Counted from the first letter of the stretch, positions 44,394 to 54,127 are shown. The stretch is DNA of 64,000 nucleotides from an uncultured Spirochaetaceae bacterium (GCA_902789325.1 CADANN010000016.1:34397-98396), one strand, 5' to 3'. Numbers and translations: made by a program. Notes: generated by a model not told the origin, from the sequence alone.

Positions 44394-45092
44394 ATGGAAA
44401 CAGTTTTGGAATGCAAAAATCTGACAAAAAAATATATAACAAAAACTGCTCTTAAGGGAATTGATTTATCTGTTCCAAGTGGTGCAGTAGTTGGTCTTCT
44501 TGGCCCAAACGGAAGCGGCAAAACAACTTTGCTTAAGCTTGCCGCAGGACTCTTAAAACCTACTTCCGGCGAGATTCTGGTATGTGGGCTTAAGCCTGGT
44601 GCCGAATCAAAAGCGATAGCAGCTTATCAACCGGACCGCGTTTACCTCAACGACTGGATGACAGTAAATGACCTCGTTCAAATGATGGCAGATTTCTATA
44701 AAAATTTTAATAAAGATAAAGCTTATGAAATGCTTGCAAATCTGAAAATTGAAAAGGGAGAAAAATTAAAGAGCCTTTCAAAAGGAACAAAGGAAAAGGT
44801 ACAGTTGATTTTGACAATGAGCCGCGAAGCTCCGCTTTATATGCTCGATGAACCGATTGGTGGTGTAGATCCTGCTGCCCGCGATTATATTCTTAATACA
44901 ATTATTTCAAACTACAGCGAGAATTCTACAGTCATAATTTCAACACACTTAATCAGTGATATTGAACCTGTTTTGAATTATGTTCTGTTTTTGAAAGAAG
45001 GTAACATTATTCGCCAGGGTGATGTTGATGAAATCCGCGAAGAAAAGGGAATGTCTATAGACCAGCTTTTCCGCGAAGAGTTCAGATGCTAA
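44394..45092 (+). CDS. ABC transporter ATP-binding protein
   Basis: 232 aa ATPase. Walker A GPNGSGKTT (about residue 37), signature LSKGTKEKVQLIL, Walker B PLYMLDEPIGGVD and switch His in ISTHLI. It starts nine bases after the GntR stop and partners with the permease encoded next. The group is regulated export or membrane-stress response (YtrB-like); the substrate is unknown. Confidence 0.94.
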   Translation: METVLECKNLTKKYITKTALKGIDLSVPSGAVVGLLGPNGSGKTTLLKLAAGLLKPTSGEILVCGLKPGAESKAIAAYQPDRVYLNDWMTVNDLVQMMADFYKNFNKDKAYEMLANLKIEKGEKLKSLSKGTKEKVQLILTMSREAPLYMLDEPIGGVDPAARDYILNTIISNYSENSTVIISTHLISDIEPVLNYVLFLKEGNIIRQGDVDEIREEKGMSIDQLFREEFRC

Positions 45093-45124
45093 CTAACGAT
45101 AGTTTGTTTTTAAGGAGATATAAA

Positions 45125-45919
45125 ATGGAAAATAAAAAGACTATAAGAAATCCATTTCCTTGGATTGGAAAAGTTTTTAAATATGAGATGAAACATTCGG
45201 TGAGAATTCTTCTTCCGGTTTATATTGCCATTATTGCCATTGCATTAATTACCGGATTATTTATTCCTTTAAATAATGACGGTAATCTTGATTTTAATTT
45301 TTCGTACAATATTGATGGCAACGAAAATGTAATGAATGGTTTAGCCGGTTTCTTCTTTTTGATTTATTGGGTAATCATAATAGTTGCCGGTGTTGTTACA
45401 ATAGGTGTTATTTCAAAACGCTTCAAAAATGGCCTGCTTGGTGATGAAGCATATTTGAATCTTTCTTTGCCAGTAACAATAGGCGAGCATCTTTGGGGAA
45501 GAATTCTAATGATTATTGTATGGGGAGTTATTTCATTAGCTGTAATGCTGATTTCATTTATTGCTTTGTGCATTAAGAATTTGAGCGTAATACACTTTGA
45601 AGTAGACTGGATTTATATCTTTTTCGGAATTATTCTTTTTGATTTGTCTTGGAGCCTGTGTATTCTCTTGTTTACTTATCTGGTTAATGCAATAGGTCAT
45701 CTTTCAAAAAAGCATAGAACTATGGTAAAACTCATTGCAATTATTGCGATTATAAGTTTAACATCAAGATTAATTGGTGGAATTACGTTTAATTATCTTT
45801 CAAATTCTGACAATCCTGGCAGCATACTTTATTGGAACGCACTTTTTGCAGTAATTATTTCTGCAATTTTTGGAACAGCAACTTACTTTATTTTGAAGTT
45901 GAAGTTGAATCTTGAGTAA
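45125..45919 (+). CDS. ABC transporter permease
   Basis: Partner of the preceding ATPase. The start is ATG 45125, seven bases after AAGGAG; an ATG 39 bases upstream lacks an SD. About 264 aa with six membrane segments (ILLPVYIAIIAIALITGLFI, GFFFLIYWVIIIVAGVVTI, WGVISLAVMLISFIALCI and others). Its stop touches the stop of the convergent GNAT gene with no gap and no terminator. Confidence 0.9.
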   Translation: MENKKTIRNPFPWIGKVFKYEMKHSVRILLPVYIAIIAIALITGLFIPLNNDGNLDFNFSYNIDGNENVMNGLAGFFFLIYWVIIIVAGVVTIGVISKRFKNGLLGDEAYLNLSLPVTIGEHLWGRILMIIVWGVISLAVMLISFIALCIKNLSVIHFEVDWIYIFFGIILFDLSWSLCILLFTYLVNAIGHLSKKHRTMVKLIAIIAIISLTSRLIGGITFNYLSNSDNPGSILYWNALFAVIISAIFGTATYFILKLKLNLE

Positions 45920-46747
45920 TTAATAATACGCGATAGTGTAACGCCCGCATTCTTTGAAGCCGAGTTTCTGGTAGAGTGAGAGTGCGGGCTTATTTTTTTC
46001 TTTTACAAAAAGTACTGCTTGTTTTTGTGCTCTTGTGGCCCGGTTGCAAAGGGCCTGGATGAGAGCTCCTGCATAACCATTACGGCGGTAGAGCGGGTGA
46101 GTGTATACGCCGCCAATCTGAACACAATTAATTCCAATTGCATTTGTGTTTGCCTTTGCAACTATTTCACCGTCTACAGTCATTGCAAGGCAAATCTGAT
46201 TTTTGAGTATCTGGCGCAGGGTGATGTCTACTTCGGCATCTGTGAGGGTGCGGCCAGGAACTGCAACTTCATCTTTTAGATAATCTTTTTGAAGTGAATG
46301 AAGAAAGTCCATATCATGTTCTGTACAGCGGATTATTTCTTCGCCGCCAGAAAGCATCGAAACCACCGAATCCTGCGTGTTCGACCACCTCATCATTTTA
46401 TACGGATAAACCTGTTTTGGATTCGGGAAGAACTTAATAAGGTAATCTGTAGTTGCTGTTTCACCACTTATGCAGCGAACTGGTTTTTGCAGAAGATATG
46501 GAAGATCTTCGAGCAGAGATATTTTATCAATTTTAGTAATATCAGGAATACAGTGATAGAGAGTGGAGTCCAGATTTAGGATTCCGACAGGTTCAACAAC
46601 CGAACTTTCAGATGTCGAAATAAAAACAAGTTTGTCAGATTTGCGCCGCACGAGCGAAGCTAGTGAAACACAGGTTTCTTCGTGTGGTCTCACAAATTGT
46701 TCTGCTAAAGAAAAAGCTTCTGGAGTTTCTATGGGAATCAGTTTCAT
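45920..46747 (-). CDS. GNAT-family N-acetyltransferase
   Basis: 275 aa. The C-terminal half holds the acetyl-CoA fold: VQIGGVYTHPLYRRNGYAGALIQALCNRA with the pyrophosphate loop RRNGYA, and LYQKLGFKECGRYTIAYY at the end. The N-terminal half is divergent. Last gene of a minus-strand group; its start overlaps the stop of a small lipoprotein gene (ATGA). Substrate unknown. Confidence 0.87.
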   Translation of the reverse strand: MKLIPIETPEAFSLAEQFVRPHEETCVSLASLVRRKSDKLVFISTSESSVVEPVGILNLDSTLYHCIPDITKIDKISLLEDLPYLLQKPVRCISGETATTDYLIKFFPNPKQVYPYKMMRWSNTQDSVVSMLSGGEEIIRCTEHDMDFLHSLQKDYLKDEVAVPGRTLTDAEVDITLRQILKNQICLAMTVDGEIVAKANTNAIGINCVQIGGVYTHPLYRRNGYAGALIQALCNRATRAQKQAVLFVKEKNKPALSLYQKLGFKECGRYTIAYY

Positions 46748-46932
46748 ATTTTTTGTTTTATGGTTCCATCCTGACTAACTGTCATTTTGGAACCATCAGG
46801 TCGTGTGTATTCTATTTCGTCATCTCCAATTGGATAGACATAAGTACCACCATGACCGTCTGGTAGCGCAATACAGGATGATAGCAACATTGTTGTAAGA
46901 ACAAGGGAAATAATGAGAACAAACTTTTTCAT
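46744..46932 (-). CDS. Small lipoprotein
   Basis: 62 aa: signal MKKFVLIISLVLTTMLLSS, lipobox Cys, then a short tail (GGTYVYPIGDDEIEYTRPDGSKMTV). Its leader resembles that of the next upstream small lipoprotein, suggesting duplication. Start has an upstream GGAGT. Function unknown. Confidence 0.7.
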   Translation of the reverse strand: MKKFVLIISLVLTTMLLSSCIALPDGHGGTYVYPIGDDEIEYTRPDGSKMTVSQDGTIKQKI

Positions 46933-46957
46933 AGAAACTCCTTTTTATTAAATAGAA

Positions 46958-47161
46958 TTACGGTCTGTTTGGCTTTGCTTTCTTGGTTGTTGTATTTTTT
47001 GAGGTAGTACTTTTTGTTGTATTACCAGGTCTGTTAGGTTTCTGTTTTTTCTCTGGCTCTGAATAAGTGTAATCTGTATCCTGAATGTCGCGAAGGACAA
47101 TGCAAGAAGACATCATCATTGTTGCGAGAACAAGGGAAATCACAAAAATAAGTTTTTTCAT
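46958..47161 (-). CDS. Small lipoprotein with PNRP tail
   Basis: 67 aa from ATG 47161, preceded by GGAGG. Signal MKKLIFVISLVLATMMMSS, lipobox Cys, then a polar Pro/Lys/Thr tail ending KKAKPNRP. An upstream ATG at 47173 overlaps the UPF0210 stop but leaves the SD inside the gene. The last residues resemble the end of the secreted protein at 48704-49291 (KARPNRP). Function unknown. Confidence 0.65.
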   Translation of the reverse strand: MKKLIFVISLVLATMMMSSCIVLRDIQDTDYTYSEPEKKQKPNRPGNTTKSTTSKNTTTKKAKPNRP

Positions 47162-47172
47162 AAACGCCTCCA

Positions 47173-48534
47173 TTAGTTACGGAACGAATGAATTGGGGCA
47201 GGGATGCGGCCACCACGGTTGATGAAGTCTGCACAGCCGAACTTGCTTACTGGCATTACAGGACAACCACCAAGTAGTCCGCCGAACTCTACCCATTCAC
47301 CAGCCTTCTTTCCAGGTGCTGGAATCAAGCGACAGGCTGTAGTTTTATTGTTTACCATACCAATTGCAAACTCATCAGCGAGGATACCGGAAATTGTAGT
47401 TGCCGGTGTATCACCAGGAATTGCAATCATATCAAGACCTACAGAACAAACTGTAGTCATTGCTTCAAGTTTTTCAAGGCAGATAGAGCCCTTCTTTGCT
47501 GCTTCAATCATACCTTCATCTTCAGAAACTGGAATAAAGGCACCACTCAAACCACCAACGTTTGTAGAAGCCATTACACCGCCTTTCTTTACCATATCAG
47601 TGAGCATAGCAAGGGCTGCAGTTGTTCCTGGAGCACCACAACCATCAAGACCAATTTCTTCGAGGATGCGGGCAACAGAATCACCAACGGCTGGAGTAGG
47701 AGCGAGTGACAGATCAAGAATACCAAACTGAACGCCAAGACGTTTTGCGGCCTCACTTCCTACAAGCTGACCCATACGGGTAATCTTAAAGGCCATCTTT
47801 TTAATTCCGTCAGCGAGAACATTGATTGGCTGACCTTTATATTCCTTTGCAGCAGCCAGAATTACACCAGGACCAGATACACCAACGTTGATTACACAAT
47901 CAGCTTCTCCAGGACCATGGAAAGCACCTGCCATAAATGGGTTATCTTCAGGAGCGTTACAGAAAACTACCAGCTTTGCACAACCGTTTACTTCGCAGTT
48001 CTTTGAAACTTCTGCAGTTTTTACGATTGTTTCACCCATCAGCTTAACTGCATCCATGTTGATTCCGGATTTTGTTGAGCCAACATTTACGCTTGAGCAT
48101 ACAAAATCAGTTGTAGCGAGGGCTTCTGGAATTGAGTCAATCAAAATGCGGTCTGCGGGAGTAATACCTTTCTGAACCAGGGCAGAAAATCCGCCGATAA
48201 AGTTTACGCCAAGCTCGTGAGCACATCGATCGAGGGTTTTTATATATGGAACATAATTTTTGGCTTCACTGGCTCCTGCAACAAGTGCAATTGGAGTTAC
48301 AGAGATTCGTTTATTGATGATAGGTACACCAAATTCCTTTTCAATATCCTGACCTGTTTGAACCAGCTTACCGGCCTTGTGCATAATCTTGTCGTAGATT
48401 TTGTCGCAGGCACGTTTGCTGTCCGAATCAGCACAATCCAAAAGTGAAATACCCATTGTAATACAGCGGATATCCAGCTTCTGGCGCATAAACATATTTA
48501 CAGTTTCTTGAATCTCATTTGGTGAAAAAATCAT
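47173..48534 (-). CDS. PFL/UPF0210 family protein
   Basis: 453 aa cytoplasmic protein of the UPF0210 (PFL) group, recognised by [61 protein letters not shown] and [16 protein letters not shown]. The fold is related to pyruvate formate-lyase but function is not established. In many genomes a small ACT-domain (UPF0237) gene precedes it; none is seen in the 170 nt upstream. A lipoprotein pair and the GNAT gene follow in the same direction. Confidence 0.92.
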   Translation of the reverse strand: MIFSPNEIQETVNMFMRQKLDIRCITMGISLLDCADSDSKRACDKIYDKIMHKAGKLVQTGQDIEKEFGVPIINKRISVTPIALVAGASEAKNYVPYIKTLDRCAHELGVNFIGGFSALVQKGITPADRILIDSIPEALATTDFVCSSVNVGSTKSGINMDAVKLMGETIVKTAEVSKNCEVNGCAKLVVFCNAPEDNPFMAGAFHGPGEADCVINVGVSGPGVILAAAKEYKGQPINVLADGIKKMAFKITRMGQLVGSEAAKRLGVQFGILDLSLAPTPAVGDSVARILEEIGLDGCGAPGTTAALAMLTDMVKKGGVMASTNVGGLSGAFIPVSEDEGMIEAAKKGSICLEKLEAMTTVCSVGLDMIAIPGDTPATTISGILADEFAIGMVNNKTTACRLIPAPGKKAGEWVEFGGLLGGCPVMPVSKFGCADFINRGGRIPAPIHSFRN

Positions 48535-48612
48535 ATTGTTATCCTATAAGTTTAATATTTCTTATATTATACAGCGGAATTAAAGGAATGATAATAGGGG
48601 GTGATGTTTATT

Positions 48613-48640
48613 GTCATTCCCGCGCTTGACGCGGGAATCT
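48613..48640 (+). repeat. Palindromic repeat of the TGTCAT family
   Basis: TGTC then ATTCCCGCG, CTTGA, CGCGGGAAT (48616-48638). Confidence 0.8.
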
Positions 48641-48662
48641 GTATATGACATGTCAGTTAAAG

Positions 48663-48689
48663 ATTGTCGGGTCAAGCCCGACAATGACA
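48663..48689 (+). repeat. Palindromic repeat of the TGTCAT family
   Basis: ATTGTCGGG, TCAAG, CCCGACAAT then GACA; the reverse orientation of the neighbour at 48613. Confidence 0.8.
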
Positions 48690-48703
48690 GCTTTTAATAT
48701 ATA

Positions 48704-49291
48704 TTACGGACGATTAGGTCTTGCCTTTGGGCGGTTTGGTCTGCTTGGGCGGGAAGGAGTTACGTAAACTGTGCGTGGTGGAGTTGTTACTGCATGGAAA
48801 ACTCCTCCGATAATGCTTCCTACAACAAGTGCGCCAAGAACATCGTCGGCATCAACTGTGTCTTCTACAACAACTGTCTGAACTTTTACGTCGGTTGGTT
48901 TTTCTGCGTAATAGTCCTTTGGAACTTTCTGCTTTGCCTTGCCGATTACTGTATCATCATAATTATCAACAAGCTTTGCACTGATGATATAGTTTGGACC
49001 GTCTGCTTCGATTTTTCCGGTACAGATATAATCTGCTTCATCTGATTTTGATACTACTTCAAGAACATCTGAACAGTAAAGCGAGAACTGAACAGATTTA
49101 GAAATCTTTTTGCGTTCATTGTTTCCCAAATCAGAAGTGAAAACTTTTACGGCAACGGTTGCGCCTTCATCATCAAAATTTTTCAGAAGTTTTTCAACAA
49201 GACTGTCGAAAGGATCTGGTGTGCTCTCTGCAAATATGAGGCCTGCTGAGACAGTAAATAAAATTAATAAGATAGAAAGAATCTTTTTCAT
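48704..49291 (-). CDS. Secreted protein with Pro/Arg-rich tail
   Basis: 195 aa. Signal peptide MKKILSILLILFTVSAGLIFA; the mature part (about residues 22-165) contains GATVAVKVFTSDLG and a possible membrane-binding Gly/Val stretch (DVLGALVVGSIIGGVFHAV). The C terminus is Pro/Arg-rich and ends SRPNRPKARPNRP, like the small lipoprotein at 46958-47161. Parts recall CsgG/penicillin-binding-protein-activator type folds, but I cannot assign it. SD GGAGAA precedes the ATG. Confidence 0.7.
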   Translation of the reverse strand: MKKILSILLILFTVSAGLIFAESTPDPFDSLVEKLLKNFDDEGATVAVKVFTSDLGNNERKKISKSVQFSLYCSDVLEVVSKSDEADYICTGKIEADGPNYIISAKLVDNYDDTVIGKAKQKVPKDYYAEKPTDVKVQTVVVEDTVDADDVLGALVVGSIIGGVFHAVTTPPRTVYVTPSRPSRPNRPKARPNRP

Positions 49292-49376
49292 GTTTTTTCT
49301 CCTCTATATGAGATTTTTGTCTCTCTAGATATTATAACACATGAAAAGGGAAAAAGTGTCACTTTAAATACAAATT

Positions 49377-49401
49377 GTCATCCCGAACTTGTTTCGGGAT
49401 C
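49377..49401 (+). repeat. Palindromic repeat of the TGTCAT family
   Basis: TGTC then ATCCCGAA, CTTGT, TTCGGGAT (49380-49400). Confidence 0.8.
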
Positions 49402-49410
49402 TTATAAATA

Positions 49411-49436
49411 GATTCTGAAACAAGTTCAGAATGACG
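49411..49436 (+). repeat. Palindromic repeat of the TGTCAT family, sister of the hsdR element
   Basis: GATTCTGAA, ACAAG, TTCAGAAT then GACG. It differs from the element inside hsdR only by a compensating pair change and its last base. Confidence 0.85.
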
Positions 49437-49440
49437 TGCT

Positions 49441-50521
49441 TTATTTTGAAATCTTTATCCAGTTCCAGAAACTTGGATCTTCCTGGCCAATGCGCCAGAA
49501 GCCCATTTTTTGAATGCCTGCATCTTCGTAAAGGCGGGCGAGCTGCAGAACGGACCAGGTGTCGTTGAAGTAGCCTGTGACTTCTACCTGTGCGGTATAT
49601 TTGAAGGTTGGGATATCATCAACATAAGTAACTTCCGGAACCTGATGCTCTGTCATGATGCGGTTTGCGCCGCTGAAGTACCAGGCACCGGCTGTGGTTT
49701 CGCTGGCCCAGGTGCGACCGTAAAAAGGCAGACCCATAATCAGCTTTTTCTGAGGGATTGATTTTTGTGCATATTCCATAACTTTACGGCACCAATCTAT
49801 AGAAGCAACTGGACCTGGACGGCTACCAGACCAGTGTTCATCATAAGCCATTACAAAAACGCGGTCGCAGTAATTTGCGATTTCTGAATATGGGTAAATA
49901 TCTTCTGAAAGCAGCTTGAAGCGGGCTGGAACGCAGACTGTAAACCATTTTGCTTTTCCAAGCATGTAGCGCAAATCTGAAAGGAAGTTGATAAAGTTTT
50001 TACGATCTCGTGCTGGGACAAGTTCAAAATCAATCTGAACTCCGTCGTATGGGGCTCCGGCTTTTACAATTGCTTTAAGAAGATTGTTACGCACTTTGCT
50101 TCCTGGTTCAAGAATAAAGTGGGTGAGCGATTTGCTGTCGCAGGTGATTACGAGATGGCAGCGTGCGCCATTTGTATTGATTCTGGAACGGTTTGGGATA
50201 CTGGTGAGTTCACCGTAACAGTTTACTTCGGCAGAGAAAAAGCATACGTCGGTTAGCGGAATATTGTTATCGTATTCGTCTAAGCGACTTTGCATTACGT
50301 AGCCCCAGCTTTCACGGAGCTTTACGGGGTTTCCGGTTGCCTGATTCAGGGTGTAGAGCGGGAGGAGTGGCTTTTCTTCTTCAGGTTCAGTGGTTACAAC
50401 GGATGGTTCGTCACCTTTGAGTGCGATTTCTACTTCTTCGGTAGGAACTTCATTATCAGCTTTTCCGCGGGCAAAAACAGCGCTGCAAAAAACTGAGAGG
50501 ATTTAAGCTGATTCTTTTCAT
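49441..50521 (-). CDS. GH18-type glycosidase, frameshifted in its signal peptide
   Basis: Chitinase-like (GH18) protein. The catalytic motif DGVQIDFE is intact, with VMAYDEHW and GLPFYGRTW later and a closing WRIGQEDPSFW. The longest open frame from an ATG starts at 50295, which omits a clear upstream extension: the frame is open to 50502 and reads ILSVFCSAVFARGKAD, a signal-peptide end. An ATG at 50521 in another frame reads MKRISL. Removing one A near 50502-50506 joins them as MKRISLILSVFCSAVFA, an ideal signal peptide. So a single-base insertion, real or from sequencing, cuts off translation. The body is intact. Confidence 0.8.
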
Positions 50522-50580
50522 AAAGAGATTATCGGCAATAATATGATGAAGATGTACTAAATATGTGTTATTGAAGATAA

Positions 50581-50608
50581 GATCCTCGGGTCAAGCCCGA
50601 GGATGACA
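50581..50608 (+). repeat. Palindromic repeat of the TGTCAT family
   Basis: ATCCTCGGG, TCAAG, CCCGAGGAT then GACA, touching the stop codon of modF. Confidence 0.85.
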
Positions 50609-52189
50609 CTATTTTACAATGATTTGATACATTGGCTCTTCACCCGGGTGGAGTTCGAGAATGTGTTTTTCACATGGCAGGACTTCGCTCGGATCATGAG
50701 TTACGTGCAGCATTGTTGTGGTGCCGCCGTTACCAATTAGCTCCATAAGATGAAGGATTTTTGTGCGGTACTGTTCATCCAGACCGTGGCAAGGTTCGTC
50801 CAGAATGAGGATTTCTGGGGTTTTTACGGCTGAGCGAAGAATGAGAATAGCACGCTGTTCGCCGTAACTGAGGTTGCCGAAATTTTCTGATTCACGGCCT
50901 GCAAAACCGCCGAGAGCGAGCCATTTTTTTGCTGCGGCTATTTCCATATCAGTTGGAGCGCCATAAAGGCCGATGCTGTCTCTGAAGCCGCTTACAATAA
51001 CTGCGAGAAGGGAAGTGCCACCCAGCATACGGTATTCAACATGCATGCGGTAAGACACAATTCCGAGGCGTTTTTTGATATCCCAGATGGTTTCACCAGA
51101 GCCGCGGCGGTTGCCGAAGATTTTTATGTCGTTGCTGAAAACCTGCATATTGTCGCCGGTAATCAGTTCCAGGAAGGTGGTTTTGCCGCTGCCGTTTGGG
51201 CCACGTACGAGCCAGTGTTCTCCACGTTTGAGTGACCAGGTGAGGTCTTTCAAAACAGTGTGGCCATCCCAGCCAACGTTTACGTTGTTCATTTCTACGA
51301 GGTAGTCTTGTGGGGCGGCTGACTGTTCGAGGTCTTTATCATTTTTCGTATCGGCCGGATTTTGGGTCAGTTCAGTAAAACCTTCTGTAAAATCCTGTTT
51401 TGCTTTTTCAGCTTGAGCTTCTTTTTCAGTTGTGCGATCTGCCAGCAATTTTTCATAATCAGCACGGGCTCCACAGAAGGAAACTTTTTTATCAGTAAAC
51501 TCAAGAACGTGGGTAATTGCATCCGGAATTTCATGCCAGCGTTCCATTCCCAAGATGATATGAGGGTGGGCACTACCAGAGCGTTTAGCAATCGAATCAA
51601 AAAAGTCTAAAAGAATTGTGCGGCTTTGAATATCAAGGCCGGCAAAAGGGTCTGACAAAATTAAAAGTTTTTTACCCGAAACAAGAGCACGGGCAAGAAG
51701 GGTACGGCGGATTTCTCCAGTGGACATATATTTTAATCCGCGGTCCAGAATTTTTTCAATACCGCATAATTTTATGGCCGGGTCGTTATCAAGATAATTC
51801 AGATTATCGGGAAGCTCACCACCTTTTTTCAGCTGGGGATTAACGCCCTGAGCAATAAAAAGACGACCGGTACGGCCGTGGTCAACACCACCTTCAAGAT
51901 AATCACTTTCATCATTTTCGCGTTCTTCCTGAATCAGGCGGGCTGCGCGTTCCAGAGAAACCAGTTCAACAGAATCAGAATAAAGGTTTGAAAAAAGCCC
52001 TTCAGTATTCGGAATGATTTTGAGACTTCCTTCGAGTGCATTCAACAGGTCGGCTTTTCCTCCGCCATTTGCACCGGTCACAAGCCATACTTCGCCTTCG
52101 TTCATTTTCCAGGAAAGTTCGGGAATAACAACACTGCGGCTGTTTTCAATTCTACAATTTTGGATTGTAATAAGATTCTGTTCAGACAT
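50609..52189 (-). CDS. modF: ModF-like duplicated ABC ATPase
   Basis: 526 aa with two ABC ATPase domains in one chain, resembling E. coli ModF (molybdate-linked ATPase / PhrA). The second domain is intact: RGPNGSGKTT, FGNLSYGEQRAIL, EILILDEPCHGLD; SNDIKIFGNRRGSGETIWDIKK is a strong ModF match. The first domain is altered: Walker A reads GANGGGKADLL (Ala in place of Ser/Thr) and Walker B reads LLILSDPFAGLD. No molybdate permease or binding protein is nearby. Confidence 0.85.
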   Translation of the reverse strand: MSEQNLITIQNCRIENSRSVVIPELSWKMNEGEVWLVTGANGGGKADLLNALEGSLKIIPNTEGLFSNLYSDSVELVSLERAARLIQEERENDESDYLEGGVDHGRTGRLFIAQGVNPQLKKGGELPDNLNYLDNDPAIKLCGIEKILDRGLKYMSTGEIRRTLLARALVSGKKLLILSDPFAGLDIQSRTILLDFFDSIAKRSGSAHPHIILGMERWHEIPDAITHVLEFTDKKVSFCGARADYEKLLADRTTEKEAQAEKAKQDFTEGFTELTQNPADTKNDKDLEQSAAPQDYLVEMNNVNVGWDGHTVLKDLTWSLKRGEHWLVRGPNGSGKTTFLELITGDNMQVFSNDIKIFGNRRGSGETIWDIKKRLGIVSYRMHVEYRMLGGTSLLAVIVSGFRDSIGLYGAPTDMEIAAAKKWLALGGFAGRESENFGNLSYGEQRAILILRSAVKTPEILILDEPCHGLDEQYRTKILHLMELIGNGGTTTMLHVTHDPSEVLPCEKHILELHPGEEPMYQIIVK

Positions 52190-52312
52190 AGGGTGATTTT
52201 AATACTTTTTTTGAATCTTGTAGAGTGGGTATAAATCTTCAATATGATAAGAAAAAGTTCTGCTTGAAGTGTAATTAAAAAACAGATAGATTAGAGGGCT
52301 AAGAGGTAAAAA

Positions 52313-54127
52313 ATGATTCCTAAGGAACCTGCGAAAATTACGGATAAAAAATTTAGATTTGATTCTTTTACAAATGGAAAAGCTTTTGAGGGAAATAAAA
52401 AAGGGCGACTGCCTGCAATGGGCTGGAACAGCTGGAATGCTTTTGGAAGCGGAAATACAGAAGCACTCACTAAGGTGATGGCTGATAAGATTGTAGAGCT
52501 TGGTCTTGATAAACTTGGATATAAATACCTTGTTCTTGATGACGGCTGTTATAAGTCTGAGCGTGAGGATGGAAAACTTGCGAATGAGCCTGTAAAGTTT
52601 CCGGGCGGATTTAAGGCGCTTTCTGATTATGTGCATGCTCGTGGTCTGAAGTTTGGAATGTACAATGACATTGGAACAAATCTGTGTGCGGGTGCGGCGG
52701 TTGGAACCTGTGGTTTTGAGGATGCTGATGCTCAGTCTTATGTGGACTGGGGCGTTGATTTTTTGAAAATTGATAACTGTTACTATCTTTGGGATAATGC
52801 AACTTTTTCGAACCCGGAAAATGCACGTTATGTTTTTGCACCTAATATTAAGGGGATTGAAGTTCGCAGTGCGGGTGAGCAGGGGAAGTTCAAAAAAACA
52901 TTCAAAGCGACTGAGGGAAAATTAGTTGGCCGCGGTGCATTTGTAAAAAATGATTATGTAACTGGAATCGGAACGTTTGATGGAACTAACACGGGAACAA
53001 CTCCGGTTGGAGATATGAGTGGAGAACTGATGTTTGAACTTGAAGTTCCGGCTGAGGGTGAATATGAGTTAGTTGTTACTTATGCGACAGGACGAGTGAA
53101 TGGCTGTGGTGAGTGGCTGCAGGTAGCTGTTGGGGAAGAGGTTTGTTTTGATAATTTGTTAGCGCCTACTAATTCATCAGAAGAGTTTGTGGAATCTAAT
53201 GTGATAAAAGTTATGCTGCGTTCGGGGCTCAATAAAATTCGTTTGATGAATCATCGCCGCCAGGAAAATACTTTGTGTTCTTATGCTGCTATGTTAGCCG
53301 GACTTAACAAGGCTAAGCCCGGTCACGAGGTTCTGCTTTCTTTGTGTGAATGGGGAAAGACTCAGCCGCAGAACTGGGGTTACAAGGTTGGTGACTCGTG
53401 GCGTATTTTGAATGATATTACCTTCCGTGTTGGTCGCGATGGAGATGCAGGTTTTGGTGCATGGACGGATCCGGGAACTCCAAGTGTAACTTCTCAATAT
53501 AATAAGGCAGTTGTAATGGATGAGTTTGCGGGGCTTGATAAGGGCTGGAATGATCCGGATATGTTGATGGTTGGAATGAATGGAATGACGACTCAGATGA
53601 GTCAGACTCATTTTACCATGTGGTGCATGATGAACTCTCCGCTGATGCTGGGGCTCGATTTGAGACGGGTTCAAAAGGGTGATGAGCTTTACAATATTAT
53701 TGCTAATAAGGAATTGATTGCTCTGAATCAGGATGCGCTTGGCTTGCAGGCTAAGAGAATTTTTACTACAGCAAAGACTGTGTGTGGTGGTGGTCAGATG
53801 TCGCGGCCGGATAAGGATTACATTACCGATTGTGACAGAGTTGATGTTCTTGCTAAGCCGCTTAGTGATGGAAGTCTTGCTTTGAGCTTTTTGAATTTGA
53901 GCCAGGAAAGGAAGTGCGGTGAGTTTACTGTTGAGCTTGAGCTGATTAAGAAGTATTTGGGCGAGAAGCTGCCGGATGATTTTTATGAGGCGAAGTCTTT
54001 TGAGATGACGAACTTGTGGAGCGGTGAGAAGAATGATGTTAGTTTTGACAAACTAAGTGATGTTGTATTTGCTGTAAGAGAACTTGATGCTTGTGGAAAT
54101 GCCACCTTTAAGGTTGTTGCGAAGTAA
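52313..54127 (+). CDS. GH27 alpha-galactosidase with an inserted carbohydrate-binding-like domain
   Basis: Releases alpha-galactose from galacto-oligosaccharides or galactomannan. 604 aa, no signal peptide. GRLPAMGWNSWNAFG, LVLDDGCYKS and GLKFGMYNDIGTNLCAG are GH27 motifs. The nucleophile is Asp154 in LKIDNCY; the acid/base Asp is in GWNDPDML (about 414-416). About 160 residues (165-325) between these include a beta-rich segment (GTFDGTNTGTT, GEYELVVTYATGRVNG, SGLNKIRLMNHR) like a CBM35/6 domain, an unusual insertion. SD AAGAGG precedes the ATG. The stop overlaps the next ORF (TAATG). Confidence 0.9.
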   Translation: MIPKEPAKITDKKFRFDSFTNGKAFEGNKKGRLPAMGWNSWNAFGSGNTEALTKVMADKIVELGLDKLGYKYLVLDDGCYKSEREDGKLANEPVKFPGGFKALSDYVHARGLKFGMYNDIGTNLCAGAAVGTCGFEDADAQSYVDWGVDFLKIDNCYYLWDNATFSNPENARYVFAPNIKGIEVRSAGEQGKFKKTFKATEGKLVGRGAFVKNDYVTGIGTFDGTNTGTTPVGDMSGELMFELEVPAEGEYELVVTYATGRVNGCGEWLQVAVGEEVCFDNLLAPTNSSEEFVESNVIKVMLRSGLNKIRLMNHRRQENTLCSYAAMLAGLNKAKPGHEVLLSLCEWGKTQPQNWGYKVGDSWRILNDITFRVGRDGDAGFGAWTDPGTPSVTSQYNKAVVMDEFAGLDKGWNDPDMLMVGMNGMTTQMSQTHFTMWCMMNSPLMLGLDLRRVQKGDELYNIIANKELIALNQDALGLQAKRIFTTAKTVCGGGQMSRPDKDYITDCDRVDVLAKPLSDGSLALSFLNLSQERKCGEFTVELELIKKYLGEKLPDDFYEAKSFEMTNLWSGEKNDVSFDKLSDVVFAVRELDACGNATFKVVAK

